Origin: Acridotheres tristis | Lineage: Eukaryota; Chordata; Aves; Passeriformes; Sturnidae | Reading direction: 5' to 3' | Assembly: GCA_037013685.1 (NCBI GenBank) | Contig: CM072886.1 | Coordinates: 22,513,080-22,577,079, forward strand | DNA: 64,000 nt | Shown: piece by piece, positions 12,976 through 25,560 of the stretch | How the letters are laid out: each line of letters begins with the position of its first letter | Position numbering within the stretch: the stretch's first letter is position 1 | The notes under the pieces: model-generated | Database searches by the model: none | What the model was told of the DNA's origin: nothing | Seen by the model: the letters and a program-made list of their open reading frames with translations, nothing else | Program-made: the position numbers and the translations under genes

Positions 12976-15379
12976 AAACAGCACCTGTAGATTATTTATA
13001 CATGTCTCTAGAAGTAACAACCTTGTCGTAAATCCTTTGTCTCTGTGAGAGCAGCTAGTACAACTCTTCTAGACAAGCCTTAAAAATTTAAAGGTTCTTA
13101 TGATGGGCAACAAAAATTAGCTGGTTTTGAAAATTGTCTTATATTATTATAATGTAGATGACTAAGAAACTTCTAATTTCCTCATTTTGTTAATGTGTAT
13201 TTCCATACTGCCCTTTGATTAATATTGTGACATTGAACGATCTATTTTGTCATCGTTATTTTCATATAAATCTGGTCTTCATATAAATCTAATCTCATCT
13301 GAGCCAAGTCATCATATATATATCTTAAAATGTTTTTAGTCATCTGCAGACCTTACAGTCAACGTGCTGATAATGATTTTCGTTCTTAAGATGACTCCAG
13401 ATATAAATGACTCATTTTATGTGATGGAAATAACCTTCCTAGAGGGTACTGGGAGGATGCAATGAAGATGACACCAGATGTTAAAATATCAGAAAAATTC
13501 ACTAATTTTTCCACAAAGCCAGACACTTGGACTTTTTATGCAGAACTATGTATTAGTAGGGAATACAAGATTTTCCTTAAATAAGACAACAATTTTGACC
13601 TTACTGCACTTCTAAATAGCCACAAAAGCTCAGCAGCAGCACTGACAAGATCAAACCCACATATTTTGATCCACTGGGTGTCTGTCTGCATCTCATTTCA
13701 GGGACATCTGAGTGGAGTAGACAAATGCACCATAATGAAAGAACTGGAGATGAGAGCCCAGACCTCAGTTGACCTGCTTCCTCACAACAGTGAAGGGCAT
13801 CCCAAAACAGTGCAACTTCCACCTGTCAGAGGGGGAAGAGTTATGACCCTCTTAAATCATGCATGAGATAAAATCAAGTATCACTGTACTGATTTGTACT
13901 GATATCATTAGAACACTCTTTGACACTTAGTTTAACCAGTGGCAAGTGGCTGCCTAATTTCCACAGGTCTCTCCATAGGTGAGCTTTAAATACATTGCTG
14001 AACCAGGTCCATTTAGGGATCCTCAATGGATCTCAGGTTAAAGCTGCACTGCAAGAAGCTTGGAAGAGGTGGCCATAAAAAGTGGGAAAAAATGACAAAA
14101 AACAAGGCAAAGCAAAAAACTTTCTTTGTCTGAGTTCTCATCAATCATATTGCCTCAGACAAGCATGTACATTTACATTATTTACTAACGGGGTGCATTT
14201 ACTGGAACATTACCATGCAACAGTGCTCAGGAAACACAGAAGTACTCATTCCTCTTTGGAAGAGAGTTTTTCTGTAATTTTTTGGTGTTGTTTTTGTTGC
14301 TGTAACTAACTTATAAGCCCCATTAGTGAAAATTATTTTATGCTCCCTTGCTACTATACCAACAAAATGAAATCCAAATTCTTGCATGATGTGACATGTA
14401 AATCATTTGCACTGAAGTGACTGCCAGAAATGGATGGAAAGTTTTCATGCTGAAGAAATACTCAAATAAAATGCTAGCATAATCTAAAATTATTTACTGA
14501 AAGTAACTGCAGAGTATTTTGTGTCCTCTCTTTTCAGAAAATCTATTTAGTTGGTCTAGTACTCAACAACTTACAGCATCAGCAGAGAAAGTGATGTATT
14601 TTCCCTTCTGTGTTTGGTAAATCTGAAAACAAGTGTTTTTTCTAAAAAAGGAAGACATAAACCAATTTTGTTGGCATTCCATGGGGCAAAAAACTCCCTC
14701 AATAGTGCTGACATCTAAGGTAAAGTACACATATTTTCAAAGAAAGTATTATAAATGTGTTACAAACACTAACATTTCGCCAGTTTCACTCAAGATCCCG
14801 ATGCAGGCCAGGTTTTAAGAGCTGGATAGTCTCAGCTCCACCTAGATGCTTTGACCACAACTGCATGCACTTATCTCACTTAACATTCTTGTGTGCCATG
14901 ATTCAGCTTCATTTCCTTTCTTTAATGCAGTCTAAAGTCATCAGAAATAGATAAATGGATTATTCATTTTTGATAATACAACTTCAGATTTTCCAGACAC
15001 CCAACTACTCCTTTGCTCAGATAAAGTTAGAACTGAGTGCCCATTTTTCTGCACCAGGAAAAATGTGACAGTTCATTAGCTTTTGCTGTCCAACTCTAAA
15101 ATTACAGTCACATCAATCTACCTCCTCTGTCCTATGGAGCGTCTCTGTTATCACAAGGCCTATTCAAAATTTCCCCAAGGGCCAAGACCAACACTTGGAA
15201 AAGAGTGTAACTTTGCACGAAACCAAAAGCATGCCCTATTACCCACCACCTCAGCCACCCCCACCCAACCTCATTCTTTCTAGTGCTGCTATTTCAGACT
15301 TGTATCAGGTCTCAGTCTGAACACAGCTGGGAGAAGTGATCTCCACCCTGGCCCCCCAGTCTGTGTAACATTAGTTGGA

Positions 15380-15437
15380 ATCATTCATTCATTCATTCAT
15401 TCATTCATTCATTCATTCATTCATTCACTCATTCACT
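15380..15437 (+). repeat. (ATTC)n tetranucleotide microsatellite
   Basis: About fourteen units of CATT/ATTC, the last ones degrading to actc. The predicted SFIHSFIH peptide repeat across it is an artefact of the array. Confidence 0.97.
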
Positions 15438-16461
15438 GACAGAAATATCAAGGTTTCTTTAAATGACAGGAAGATGCCCGGACTACCTGCCAGAAGGATT
15501 CTTCAGCATTGTGTAAATAACTGGCTGTTAGAGAGAGACTGCTTTAAAGGTAACATTTGCAGCACCCACAGCACTTGGGCTGGATCAGTTTTTACAGGGC
15601 TACTTTCATGGCAAGCTCTTTTTGTCCCATCTGAAGAGTTTCTTTGTGAGCAATGAATGAGGATGCATCTTGGGAATGGTCTGATACTTCAAAAGATGGT
15701 TCTTGCAGTTTATCTTGCAGTAAGCTTCTCCTCTGAAGGAAACGCTGCAGAGCTCTTGTATTGATCACAATGATAGTCTTTTATCACTGAGCTGTCTACA
15801 CTATCACTATCCGAAGCAAATCTTTGCAAGCTGTGACTTTTATTAATTGATACATGTATAGATATATAGATATATTCTGTCTTTTATAATGCAACACTTT
15901 TTTTCTGCAAATGCTTCAAAATAAGCTGGTCTTGCTGAAGTCCATGAAAGTTTACTCACTGCCTGGTGAACAACTGCAATTTAGACTATTTTTGGGATTT
16001 TATAGTCAAGAATGTCTTTCTGTTTAAAAACCAGAAGTTTGGGGGTTTGGAGCTGTTTTGTTTAGCTGCGTTTCCTGTACTAAGTTTTAGTGGAGGTAAA
16101 AAAAAAAAGCAGCACTTGCACATATAAGCAGCTAGCCAAAGGCAGAAGTTAAAATCAGAAAAGGAAAATTGATAGCTAAAACACATTTAATGAAAGTTTC
16201 TAACCTGCACTCAGTTTGCAGGAGCAGGGATGACTGACATTTAAAACCATACCACATTCTGAGCAACACACCCCTATAAACCCAGACACAAGTTTATTTT
16301 GAAGATGTTGAAAACTGCTTTAAAACATTTACTAACTTTCAAACTATTATTTTTTTAACTTAAAAAGGCAATGTTCAAGCATAGTTGGGTTTTTAAAAAA
16401 CAAAATAATGACACACTAAGTTTTAGGTGTGAAAGCCATTATTTACGTCTACGCCCATAGA

Positions 16462-16496
16462 GTTGAATTATCCTTGATCACAGGATAATTTTCAAC
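16462..16496. repeat. Small inverted repeat
   Basis: gttgaattatcc pairs with ggataattttcaac around a 9-base loop, with a 2-base bulge in the right arm. Confidence 0.75.
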
Positions 16497-18236
16497 TATT
16501 TTAATACTCTTTAGCTTAGCTGCAATGACGCTTGGATGCTTATCTGAACACAGTACAAACTTGCATGTGGATAATCTCTTAAGCTGAACACCTCTTGTTC
16601 ACAACAGCACCAAGAGCACCAGCTTATGGGTTTTAACACATGATTTCTAGCAAGCAAGTATTATTATACTTGAGCAAATGTACATACTTTACAAAGCAAT
16701 CCTGGCAATGTTCTGTTTTGCTGTAGTAGATTTCTGGGTGTTTTAAACTTCCTTCCTAAGAAGGAAGGCTAAGAAGGTTACATGGTCATAGTCACAGAAA
16801 AACTTCTGATAAAATCTGTAGATATTTTTTCCTCATTTCATGCAGAACTTTTCAAATATGTTCTGCTGGAAACCTTGTAACATTCCGCAATTTTAGCTTA
16901 AATGATTTCATGCATCAACAGAAACACTCATTGAAGCTGATACTGACCAGTAGCTAGGAAACAAATTAAGAGCAAGTCAGGAAGAACCTTTCTCTCCTTT
17001 TCTTCTGCTTTGAGTTACATGGCCAATCTTACCTGATTTCAGCAGCCAGATTCTTTCACCTTTGGATTAGACTACATCCTATAGACAGTAAAAAAAACTA
17101 GCCTTAAAACACAGGTTTGCATATGTTTTATGTAACAAGGATACTTCCCTATGTTTAGCAAGATGATATAATTTTCTGCTGTTTCCTGCCTTCATTCACT
17201 CTGAAGCCAGATGTCCATAGTTACACCACATGACAATTGGAAGACCCTTGCACTAGCTAATAATAAAAACGAATTGCTTCTTATCAACAAGCCAGGCTAA
17301 TTTTAACAATACGGTGTAAAATGCAAAGTGGAATCCTTTCAGTTTCTCTTTTCAACAATTCTGCCTTTTCTGTCTTTATCGGAAGAGTTACTGTCATGGC
17401 AGTTGGGATACTCAGAATAGAAAAAGGAAACACAAAAATCATGAGCAGACAACAAACCCCAAAGATACCCAACATGCACACAGCATGGCAGCTCCTCAAT
17501 ATGCTCCAGAGATGCTGTGCCAAGCTACAGCAGTTCATTCTGGGGGCAGAGCCAGAAAGCGTGGAAATGGGGTCAAAAAGCAAGGAGCTGGCAGGGTTTC
17601 TCCAGTATTAATGGAGGAGAAAGCTAAATCTGCAAGTGAGCTCATGTCTGAGCCAAGGAGAGCCAGGAGAGCTGGTGGGAGAGGGGCAACAGTTGCAGGA
17701 GACCTGGTGATACTCAGGCTGCTCTTTAACAGCTGGCTTGGAAAACAGCTGTGATTTTAGCTGCCAGGTCCACTTGAGCTTCCTCCAGCACAACCTATTT
17801 GGAATCACACAGTAACATATGGAAGGAACCACTGAATGCATATTCACGGAGGTGGAAAATCAGAGCACGATGGTGTGGCATTTTCACAAGTATCTGTGGG
17901 GCTTTTTTCATGCAAAATACCTGAATTCAGCAAGAGCTTTAGCTTAAAATGGTACTTCAGAAACTTTAACCACACCTGTCTGACTTAATTTACAATGGAA
18001 GTCAGTATTACTACAGAAGCTCGACTGACGGGAGTTTCAGAAAACTAGCACATACTTATCCCTCTGTAATCAGTCACTATTTAATTTAGAGCCAGTAGTC
18101 AGTAACTGAGCAGTACAACGTAATCACCACAACTTCAATCCTTGCTGGAAAGCAATTGTTTTTAGAGACACAAGTAACTTCAGTTGTACACATGGTTAAC
18201 AATGCTATGTTAACAGAAAAATAAAAGCCTTCAGAA

Positions 18237-18242
18237 ACTTAC
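18237..18242 (-). promoter_or_regulatory. CDK6: 5' splice donor of CDK6 exon 4
   Basis: The minus strand reads TCAGTG followed by gtaagt, a consensus U1 donor. It ends the exon at a codon boundary, two residues after the T-loop Thr. Confidence 0.95.
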
Positions 18243-18410
18243 CACTGAGGTAAGAGCCATCTGAAAACTGTAGATTCGTGCAAGACCAAAGTCGGCCAGC
18301 TTTATCTGCCCGTTGCTGGTTACAAGGATATTTTGGGGTTTCAGATCCCGATGCACCACACGATGTGAATGCAGAAAATCCAGTCCCCGAAACAGCTGAA
18401 GCATCATATC
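18243..18410 (-). CDS. CDK6: CDK6 internal coding exon (catalytic loop, DFG and T-loop exon, exon 4 in human numbering)
   Basis: This 168-bp minus-strand exon is bounded by an acceptor (tatag|GATATG) and a strong donor (TCAGTG|gtaagt), and encodes exactly 56 codons in phase 0. It reads [17 protein letters not shown], then [13 protein letters not shown] with the HRD catalytic Asp (Asp145 in human numbering), [20 protein letters not shown] with the Mg-binding DFG Asp163, and MALTSV with the T-loop Thr177 that CDK-activating kinase phosphorylates. It therefore carries the catalytic core for RB1 phosphorylation. It joins in frame to the exon ending at 44278 (TETIK|DMM). Compared with the human protein as I remember it, residues 127 and 130 read Leu and Phe instead of Phe and Leu, and residue 156 reads Asn instead of Ser. 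All catalytic residues are intact. CDK4 is excluded by [14 protein letters not shown], where CDK4 has a different pre-HRD segment and PEN. Confidence 0.98.
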
Positions 18411-18440
18411 CTATACATAAAGAAGAAATAAATATGCAGT
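18411..18440 (-). promoter_or_regulatory. CDK6: 3' splice acceptor of CDK6 exon 4
   Basis: The minus strand reads a T-rich stretch (atttatttcttctttatg) followed by tatag and then the GAT codon. The pyrimidine tract is weaker and more interrupted by A than that of exon 3, but the AG sits exactly where the conserved protein sequence begins. Confidence 0.9.
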
Positions 18441-21400
18441 TATCAAGACAAGGTGGCAAGCAAACAAGTAAATCCCCTTTCATAATCTGAAAAACTAATT
18501 TAATAAATATTGACTTAATATGTGCACTGGAGATAAAACCAACTATTAATATAAAATGGACAGGACGTTGCAAGAACAAATGAAATTGAACAATATCCTT
18601 ATCGAGTTAATGTATGGTTTCTAGTTGAATTACCTGAGTTTGATTAGCAGTAGTATAAAGATTAATCAATATACTTTAAAAAAATAGCAAAAGTTTGTCT
18701 CCAAATCCCTGAATAACTTCAAAATAATGTTGTCCAAGTAAGAAAAATACATAGTATTTTGCTCTTTAAACCACATGCCACTTTGCATTCTCACTAACTT
18801 ATGCTTTGTCCTGCTGTGGTGAAGTGAAATTTTATCATTAATTTTAATAAGCATAAGGCCCTGCTTCAAACAGAAAAAACTGTTTAAATGACAAATTTAA
18901 TTTTATTTAATGCTACAGAGGGAAAAGGTTCACCTGGCAAAACCTGTTGTATAGAATTTACTGAATAGGACAGAAACTACCTACACATGGAAGTTTAGCA
19001 CTAAAGCAGTTCAATAATCATAATTCTGATTCTTCTTTCTGTTTATAGTGATACCATCTTCCATCACATTTCCACAGCTGAAGAAACTATTTTATGTGTA
19101 CTCATGTTTTGACAATCTTAGTAATGAGAAAAGAATGAACCAGCAGACTCAAAACCAAATACTAGAAATCCCCTGCATTCCAAATTAGAAGGATACTGTC
19201 AACTTCAAAATTATATTTGCCAAACAGGCAGTTACAAGAAGATGCTGCAACAAGAAAGAAAAAAAAAATGGATAAAGAAGTTTATTTTCTGCATGTAACT
19301 GACTTGAGCTCAAGCAACTGCAGTTCTGTGTACACTGGTGGCATATGCCCTTTCCATAATCCATGCAGCAGGGTGTCCTTCAGTCCTGTTGTTAGCAACC
19401 AAAATGATCTTGGAGAAGGGCGTGGCATGAAAAAGAAAAGGGAAGAAAGATAACTTGAGGTTGGTTGCTTTTGTTCTTCTCTATGGACTCGGGCATGTTG
19501 CAAGTAAATATTCAAGGCACACTACTGAAAGGAATTATATCTGAACATGGGTGTAAAAATAGCTCAAAACATTCAGCTTGATAATATTGGTTAAGCTGGA
19601 TGCATTTTTAAGGTAGGCTTTACAGATATTGCTAAATAATTTAATACAAAATTATTATTTTCTTGTAATGTTTCCTGATCATTTATATAGAAAATGTTAT
19701 AAATTATATAGACATTAAGTTTGGAAGCTCCCACCTGACCTCTGATAAAACAAGGCCATTTATGTATACAATCAGTTCAGCTTTTATTTGAAGATCCCAA
19801 TGATGGAGATTTTACCACGAAATTATGGATGCTGTGTTAGTATTAAATTATTATCTCCTCTGAAGGAAGGTGGTGAACTGAGAACCCCATTTCCTGCTAG
19901 CTGATCCATTTCGTTTGCTTCCCCAGAAAAAACTGGGAACTAATAATTTTGACAACTGGTATAATATGGTTTGGACCTTTAAAAGAAATATGCAAAGTAT
20001 ATTGAATCCTCTTGTATTTATACAATTTTTTTTTTTGCAGCTCAGAAGTTTGTAAAAACCTCTGCAGGTTTCAGTCATCAGTAGAATTAATATACATCAT
20101 ATCTGGTCACTTTGTGACATTTTAATTTTTACCAAATCCCAAAAGTCTTTGGATCAGTCTTGCAGATGTGAAGAACATGCCAACAATATTATGCATATGG
20201 TTATTCTAAATATGAACTTAGTCATTTCACTGAATCTGGGCCTATTTTTTCTTTTTTATTCCAGCTTGACATAGTATCAAATAAGAAAATAATTTAAAGA
20301 ACTTAAGTATTAGTCAGTAGACCCTGGCAAGTCCCTTTTTGGCGACATTTATGTATCCTATTCATTCGCAAACTTGGTAAACTCATTCAGGCAGTTACCA
20401 AACATATCAAGAGTATTTTTTCCAACAACTGATGCTGGCTTTGTTCAACTTTCTTCATCAAGCTCAGCATAACACAATTCTGCTCCGCTTATTTCAAGCT
20501 GCAAGCAATGTCTTCAGGTTCTAAATTCAGCCTTCTTCCAGCCACAGATAAAAAAAGAAAATATTTGAAAATGCAAACTAGTCTATCTTCCTTTCTACCC
20601 ATCGGACTCCAAAGATGAATATCATTTACAGAAGTTCTCTTCACACAGAGAAAATAAAATTTTCTGCAGAAAGGTGTACTGGGAGTGTAAATTTAAATAG
20701 TGTTAGAAAGAAGAAAAGCAACTGGAGGGAAAAAAGTGCTGTATCTCCTCTTCCTGGAAATTCAGGGTTAGTCCATATAAGCTGTTTTCTAGTATTCAGG
20801 TTGGACTGTTGATTACACTTATTACTTACTATGATAGGTATTAACAGATTTCAGTTCAAAATTATCTGGAAGAACAGCTCAAAGTTTTGTGTGTGTAAAG
20901 AAGGGCACGCACTTGGATGTAAAAAGACTGGTTGCTATTTGTGATTCATTATTGCCATGTTTTTAAATTCGCAGCAAGTTAGAAAAAGAGCAGAAGCCAA
21001 AATCACAACATAGGCTTATTATTATGAACTTTAAATACAGAATAACAAATGTGGCAGCTTAAAATTTTGTGCTGCATGTAAGCCTAGTCAAAAACCATTA
21101 CGCCTTGCTTTTGGAAAATTATTTTATTCACTTGGTCAGCCACTTGCAAGAAATGTAAGGCAGGGTCTGGGCTCTGTGCTTTCTTTGACGCTGTAACCAA
21201 CATCAGAAGATACTAACCTTTGCTAGCAAATTGGATAAAGGCTGTAAACATGCACAAGCCAGATCACTACCTAATTAAATCAGGATAATTTCACTCATCT
21301 AACGGAAATGCATCCATTTTTATTAGTGACGAACACCCAGTATTACCTCAATTACCATGTTCTAGAAAAAACTGCAAGATAGTCTTCATGTGCCTCAAGG

Positions 21401-22619
21401 ATTAGTTTTTTCCATCTCTCCTTTTCCCTGAGAAATTTTCTGTGGTAGATAGGCATACTACACTTTGGAATCACAAAGAGAATCGTATTTCAAAAATTAA
21501 TTGAAAAATTATCAATTCTATTCAACAAATAAGAACCTTTGTGTCTTAGGAGATTGAAGGAACAAGCTCTAATGAATCATGATCAAATCTCTACTGATGT
21601 CTATCACTGTTCTTTGTATATTGTATGTTTGCAAACAAAGACACAGAATGTGCCTGTTGTTTCAAATTAGAGATATCTTCCATGCTCTAGTATCACAAAA
21701 CATATCACAGTTGGCTGTTGCTCTAGTTGAAGATACGTGCACACATTATCCCACTGCAATTACTTTCAGACAATCACAGCTTTACAATTTTTTTTCCTTT
21801 TCAGGCTACATTTTCAATGCCATCTATGTGTAAATATAAAATATGTACCTGTAACTCAATTGAAAATGGAACTATTTTGGGATGCAACGAACAATCACAC
21901 TTTCTTTCGAGGAAAATACGTAGCTTTAATTTTGTAAAAGTCTCATAACGAAAACAGGAGCAAAATTTGTTATGGAAATGCTGCATTTTTGCTTGTTCCA
22001 CCATGTAAGGTATTGATGATAATTGCTCAGTCTGACATTTACTGAATTTATCAGCTCTGAATGTAAGGACCAAATTATGAACTTCTCAAGCTACACCTTA
22101 TTATATCATGAGTCTCAATAATACACAGAAATATATCCTGCATATTCTTCCTCTGTCATCAGTGAGGATGGGGCTGGGCTTGGGCTAGGCTGAGCAGCTG
22201 CTTCTGCTGCCTCTGCCAAAGGCAATACTCATGGCTCACATTTTCCAACTCAGGCAGCAGGAACAGAAAGCCCTGATTTCCTATACATTTTTGTCTCCAC
22301 CTTGTCCTATCCCCTCTTGACTCTATGCTTCACTGACCCCTCTTAACCCTCCTCCAGCAGCTGAACCATAAATCCCTTCCAAGCCATTGGCTTTCAAATA
22401 CCACTCTGATCCTTTAAGAGTCACCCACCATCTTGACTTCCAACAAAAATATCTGTCAATTATCTGCAGCAACCTACTGCTCGTTTAAGATCTGCCAGAT
22501 TCTCTGGAGGACTCCGCCTGCCTAATCCAAAAGAGGATGGCACGGCTGTCAACCAAAACATTCAAGTATCTACTCAAAGACAAAAGAAACCATAGGGTTG
22601 GTTTCAGTGGCAGTGCCTA

Positions 22620-23562
22620 GGCACCAGCAGCCAGGACTGCAGAGGCCTCAGGCAGGGGACACCAGGGGCTGTGTCCTGCCAGACACGCTCAGCTCCAGCC
22701 GGCTCTGACGGACCCACCGCAGCACACGGCCGGCCAGGATGGTGGTGCCTCCAGGGAGATATATTCAAGGGCAGAAAAGGCTGCATGCAGGGAAAGAGGA
22801 GAGGAGAGGAGAGGAGAGGAGGGGAGGGGAGGGGAGGGGAGGGGAGGGGAGGGGAGGGGAGGGGAGGGGGAGGGGAGGGGAGGGGAGGGGAGGGGAGGGG
22901 AGGGGAGGGGAGGGGGAGGGGAGGGGAGGGGAGGGGAGGGGAGGAGAAGAGAAGAGAAGAGAAGAGAAGGGAAGAGAAGAGAAGAGAAGAGAAGAGAAGA
23001 GAAGAGAAGAGAAGAGAAGAGAAGAGAAGAGAAGAGAAGAGAAGAGAAGAGAAGAGAAGAGAAGAGAAGAGAAGAGAAGTGAGAAGAGAGAAGGTAGTCC
23101 ACGGTGGAGGAGTTATCCACACTGCAGCTCATGGAGCAAGCAGATTCTCCTGAGGGAACTGCAGCCTGTGGAGATGACCTAGGGTAGTGCAGGCACAAAG
23201 TGTGAAGAGGACGGAAGAGGAGAGAGGCGCTGCTCCTATGCTGCTTGGGGCTGGGGAGAGTCAGAAGTAATGAATAGCCTGGAAAAAAGGCAGGAGAAGG
23301 TGTTATTTGAATATTTGCTTTTTTCTTTGCCCACCACTTGAACTAGCAAGTATCTACCTAGACTGGCATTAGACTAAGGTGATTTTCCACAGGATAAATC
23401 TATTTTGCCCATGATGGTACTTGGTAAGCAATCTTCCACTCTTATCTCAGCCCATGAACCTTCTTGGTCCTTGTTGCTCTCTACTTTCTGTAGCTGAGGT
23501 GGAAGAAGTCACTGAGTGCCTGGATGGGAGTCTGACTGCTGGATTAGGCTAACCCACCACCA
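22620..23562 (+). mobile_element. Degraded LTR-like avian repeat (probably a solitary ERV LTR) carrying a purine microsatellite
   Basis: The two flanks of the microsatellite look like parts of one dispersed bird repeat I know from other avian sequences. The left part has the gggctgtgtcctgccagaca segment, a ccagccggctc segment and an AT-rich box (atatattcaagggcagaaaa) in a TATA-like position. The right part has repeated ctgcag-ccat/tgtgg-like units, then tttgcccatgatggtac, cttatctcagcccatgaacc and a terminal aacccaccacca. I interpret this as a single LTR of an endogenous retrovirus, possibly ERVL-like, with no internal genes beside it. The class, the exact 5' boundary and the target-site duplication are not established. 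It is antisense to CDK6. Confidence 0.6.
22797..23092 (+). repeat. Compound purine microsatellite: (GGGGA)n followed by (GAAGA)n
   Basis: From about 22797 the plus strand is purine-only. It starts with GAGGA-type units, continues as GGGGA units to about 22942, then switches sharply to GAAGA/AGAGA units until about 23079, with a slightly imperfect tail. Long open frames here on both strands (REEK/LLFSS-type translations) are artefacts of the pentamer. Sits inside the LTR-like element. Confidence 0.97.
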
Positions 23563-25135
23563 GGGTAAAGTATGGATGCTAGGTTTTGTCTTGGTAAAGG
23601 GAAACAAAGTGAGATGTAACCTGAAGAAAACACCAATTGCAATGTATCTTCAGAGAACACATGCATCCTGAGATAGCATACACTCATGACTGGCTGCTCG
23701 TCGTATGAAGCTCATGCTTTTCCTCCACTGGCTACAACGTGAAGAAAGAGAAACCTTGAAACAGGTTGGCCTTCCTTACAGTCATAGAAGTTCCTAATAT
23801 CAAAGAGAGTAATTCAGTGGAAGCCCACAAATATACTCAGGTGTGTCACCAAAAAAAAGCAACACAATACACAGCCTCGCGAACTACAACAGACCCTATA
23901 TTTGCACTAATACACAGTTTTTACATGTTTTTGGGTTTTTTTAACCTATTTTCCTCTTCCTGCCCTATTTCTATGGTAACATTTTGCAAAGCACAACAAT
24001 CATTTGGCATCTCCTAACAGTTCTCCTACTCTGCATGAGTATCTCATGCACCTTCACAAGTTGGATCGTTCACCCAGAGTTTCTGTGTATCTGCAACTGA
24101 TTTTTCTTTTTGCTGAGCAGAATGGAATGTCCCTATTTTACATGGCAGGTGTTGGAATACTCATCCTGAACATTTCCTGTAGGAGTGTTTGCATAAAAGG
24201 CAACCACAAGTGTAAACAAAGGGGATGAATTTTAGACAGCAATGTGTGATGAATCAGACAAGGTAGTTTCATTAAAAGGCTCACTGCCTCTCACTGGAAT
24301 AGGACCTTCTCAGAGCAGAAGGGGAGCAGGATGAGGCTTCCTTCATGTCCTACTCAGTTATACAGAATCCCCAACCACTGAATTGCTCTCAATTTAAAGG
24401 GTGATTTTATACATGCTGGAACGAAAGTTTAAAGAGTTGTCCCATTCTCTGAGGCCTATTTTTGAAGCAGAATAATTACAGCCCTTCTATGGTTATACTT
24501 TGTAACAAACAGTCAACATTAATTAATGCCAAAAAAACAATGACATTCCTGAGGAATTACACAGTACAGATACATGAATAGCAAAAGACATGATTAATGT
24601 TGTTACACTGAATCCCAAAGGCATTAGCAATAATGTAGTGATTCCCTGTTAAATGCAGTGATTTTCTTTTTTAATTTTTGTCCTCATATTGGGCTGGGAA
24701 CCCATCACCAGCCTATCTAGAATTCCATGACTGTGATGGAGGGGGCAGATGCCATTTGCCACTGTCTGTGGAGCTGCAGGATACTCTTCTCCATGCAGCT
24801 GGCTGGATACAGTGGGTGGGACACAGTAAGAGGCAGACAGATCCCTGCCCTTGTGCCCTATTCCTTTTCTCAGAAGAAAGCTATTCTGATCAGTCTCCCT
24901 GCAGGGCATTCAGAAAGGGGATGAGGAGACTGTCTTTGCCTTCTCCTAGCCACTCATCCACTATCCAACCAAATATATACAGGACATGGAGCTCTTCATC
25001 TTCCTTACATTGGGTAACTGTTTATCTCAGAGTAATCCTATTGCTTTCCATAAAAGTATTCGCAGGGTAAAGGTCATTCCTCAGAAGAGAAGACTGCTGC
25101 AATACTCCTGTCAATTAACTAGGAAGTACCAAGAG

Positions 25136-25560
25136 AATGCGAACTTCACAGCATGTTCGATTTAAATACCTTTACTGTTTTGATAAGAGAACAATAAATT
25201 CAAATTATCTATTCGCTTAGCCTGACTAATCAACCTTACTATACAAGATAACATATTCATTTTGTGTTCATAGAGTAAAATATTGTGTAGAGAAAGATAC
25301 ACTCAATTTATTTAATGTATTATTAATATCTGATAAGCACATGCAAGGAATTGATCTAACAATTGGTGGTGTTTTCTATGCCGATACCGTAAAGGTAAAT
25401 AATTTGTTGAAAAGTAATTAAGTTACATATATTTTTAAACATGAAGTAAAATACTTCTGTAATTACCTTTAATTGCAGAACTATTTTAATCATATAAAAA
25501 GTACTTTAATGCACTTAGGAGTAGAGTAAAAGATATGTTAAAATATACTCTGATAAAAAG
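25136..25560. other. Repeat-free AT-rich block, conserved-noncoding candidate
   Basis: Very low GC, no recognised repeat, and many homeobox-type TAAT/ATTA cores (for example aagtaattaag, caatttatttaatg, attattaatatc). The texture resembles conserved noncoding elements, but conservation cannot be judged from one sequence. Confidence 0.2.

Larger units (their letters stand above)
1..18242 (-). other. CDK6: CDK6 intron 4, 5' part (continues beyond the left edge)
   Basis: This is the intron downstream of the catalytic-loop exon; the next coding exon (the one that would encode the WYRAPE segment) is not seen, so the intron exceeds 18.2 kb. It is AT-rich and mostly unique sequence. Recognised contents are a CR1 fragment near the left end, a GAAGA tract, an ATTC array, a short TATG tract and small palindromes. 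Open frames longer than 60 codons are scattered on both strands with no recognisable domains, and I treat them as chance. Confidence 0.9.

Noticed and set aside
17284..17850. Overlapping open frames on both strands of similar length
   Set aside because: Mutually antisense frames in a locally GC-richer patch, with no domain recognised; most likely chance.
1..18242. Search for the next CDK6 exon (WYRAPE segment)
   Set aside because: No minus-strand frame with the expected activation-segment sequence and splice sites was found, so the exon is taken to lie beyond the left edge.
18205..18579. 124-codon minus-strand frame overlapping CDK6 exon 4
   Set aside because: It is an out-of-frame reading of the exon plus intron. 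The true frame is fixed by HRDLKPQN and DFG and by the splice sites.
22604..23198. Long open frames on both strands (about 147-172 codons)
   Set aside because: They are translations of the GGGGA/GAAGA microsatellite (repeated Arg-Glu-Glu-Lys or Leu-Phe-Ser-Ser). A five-base repeat without stop codons is open in several frames and is not a gene.
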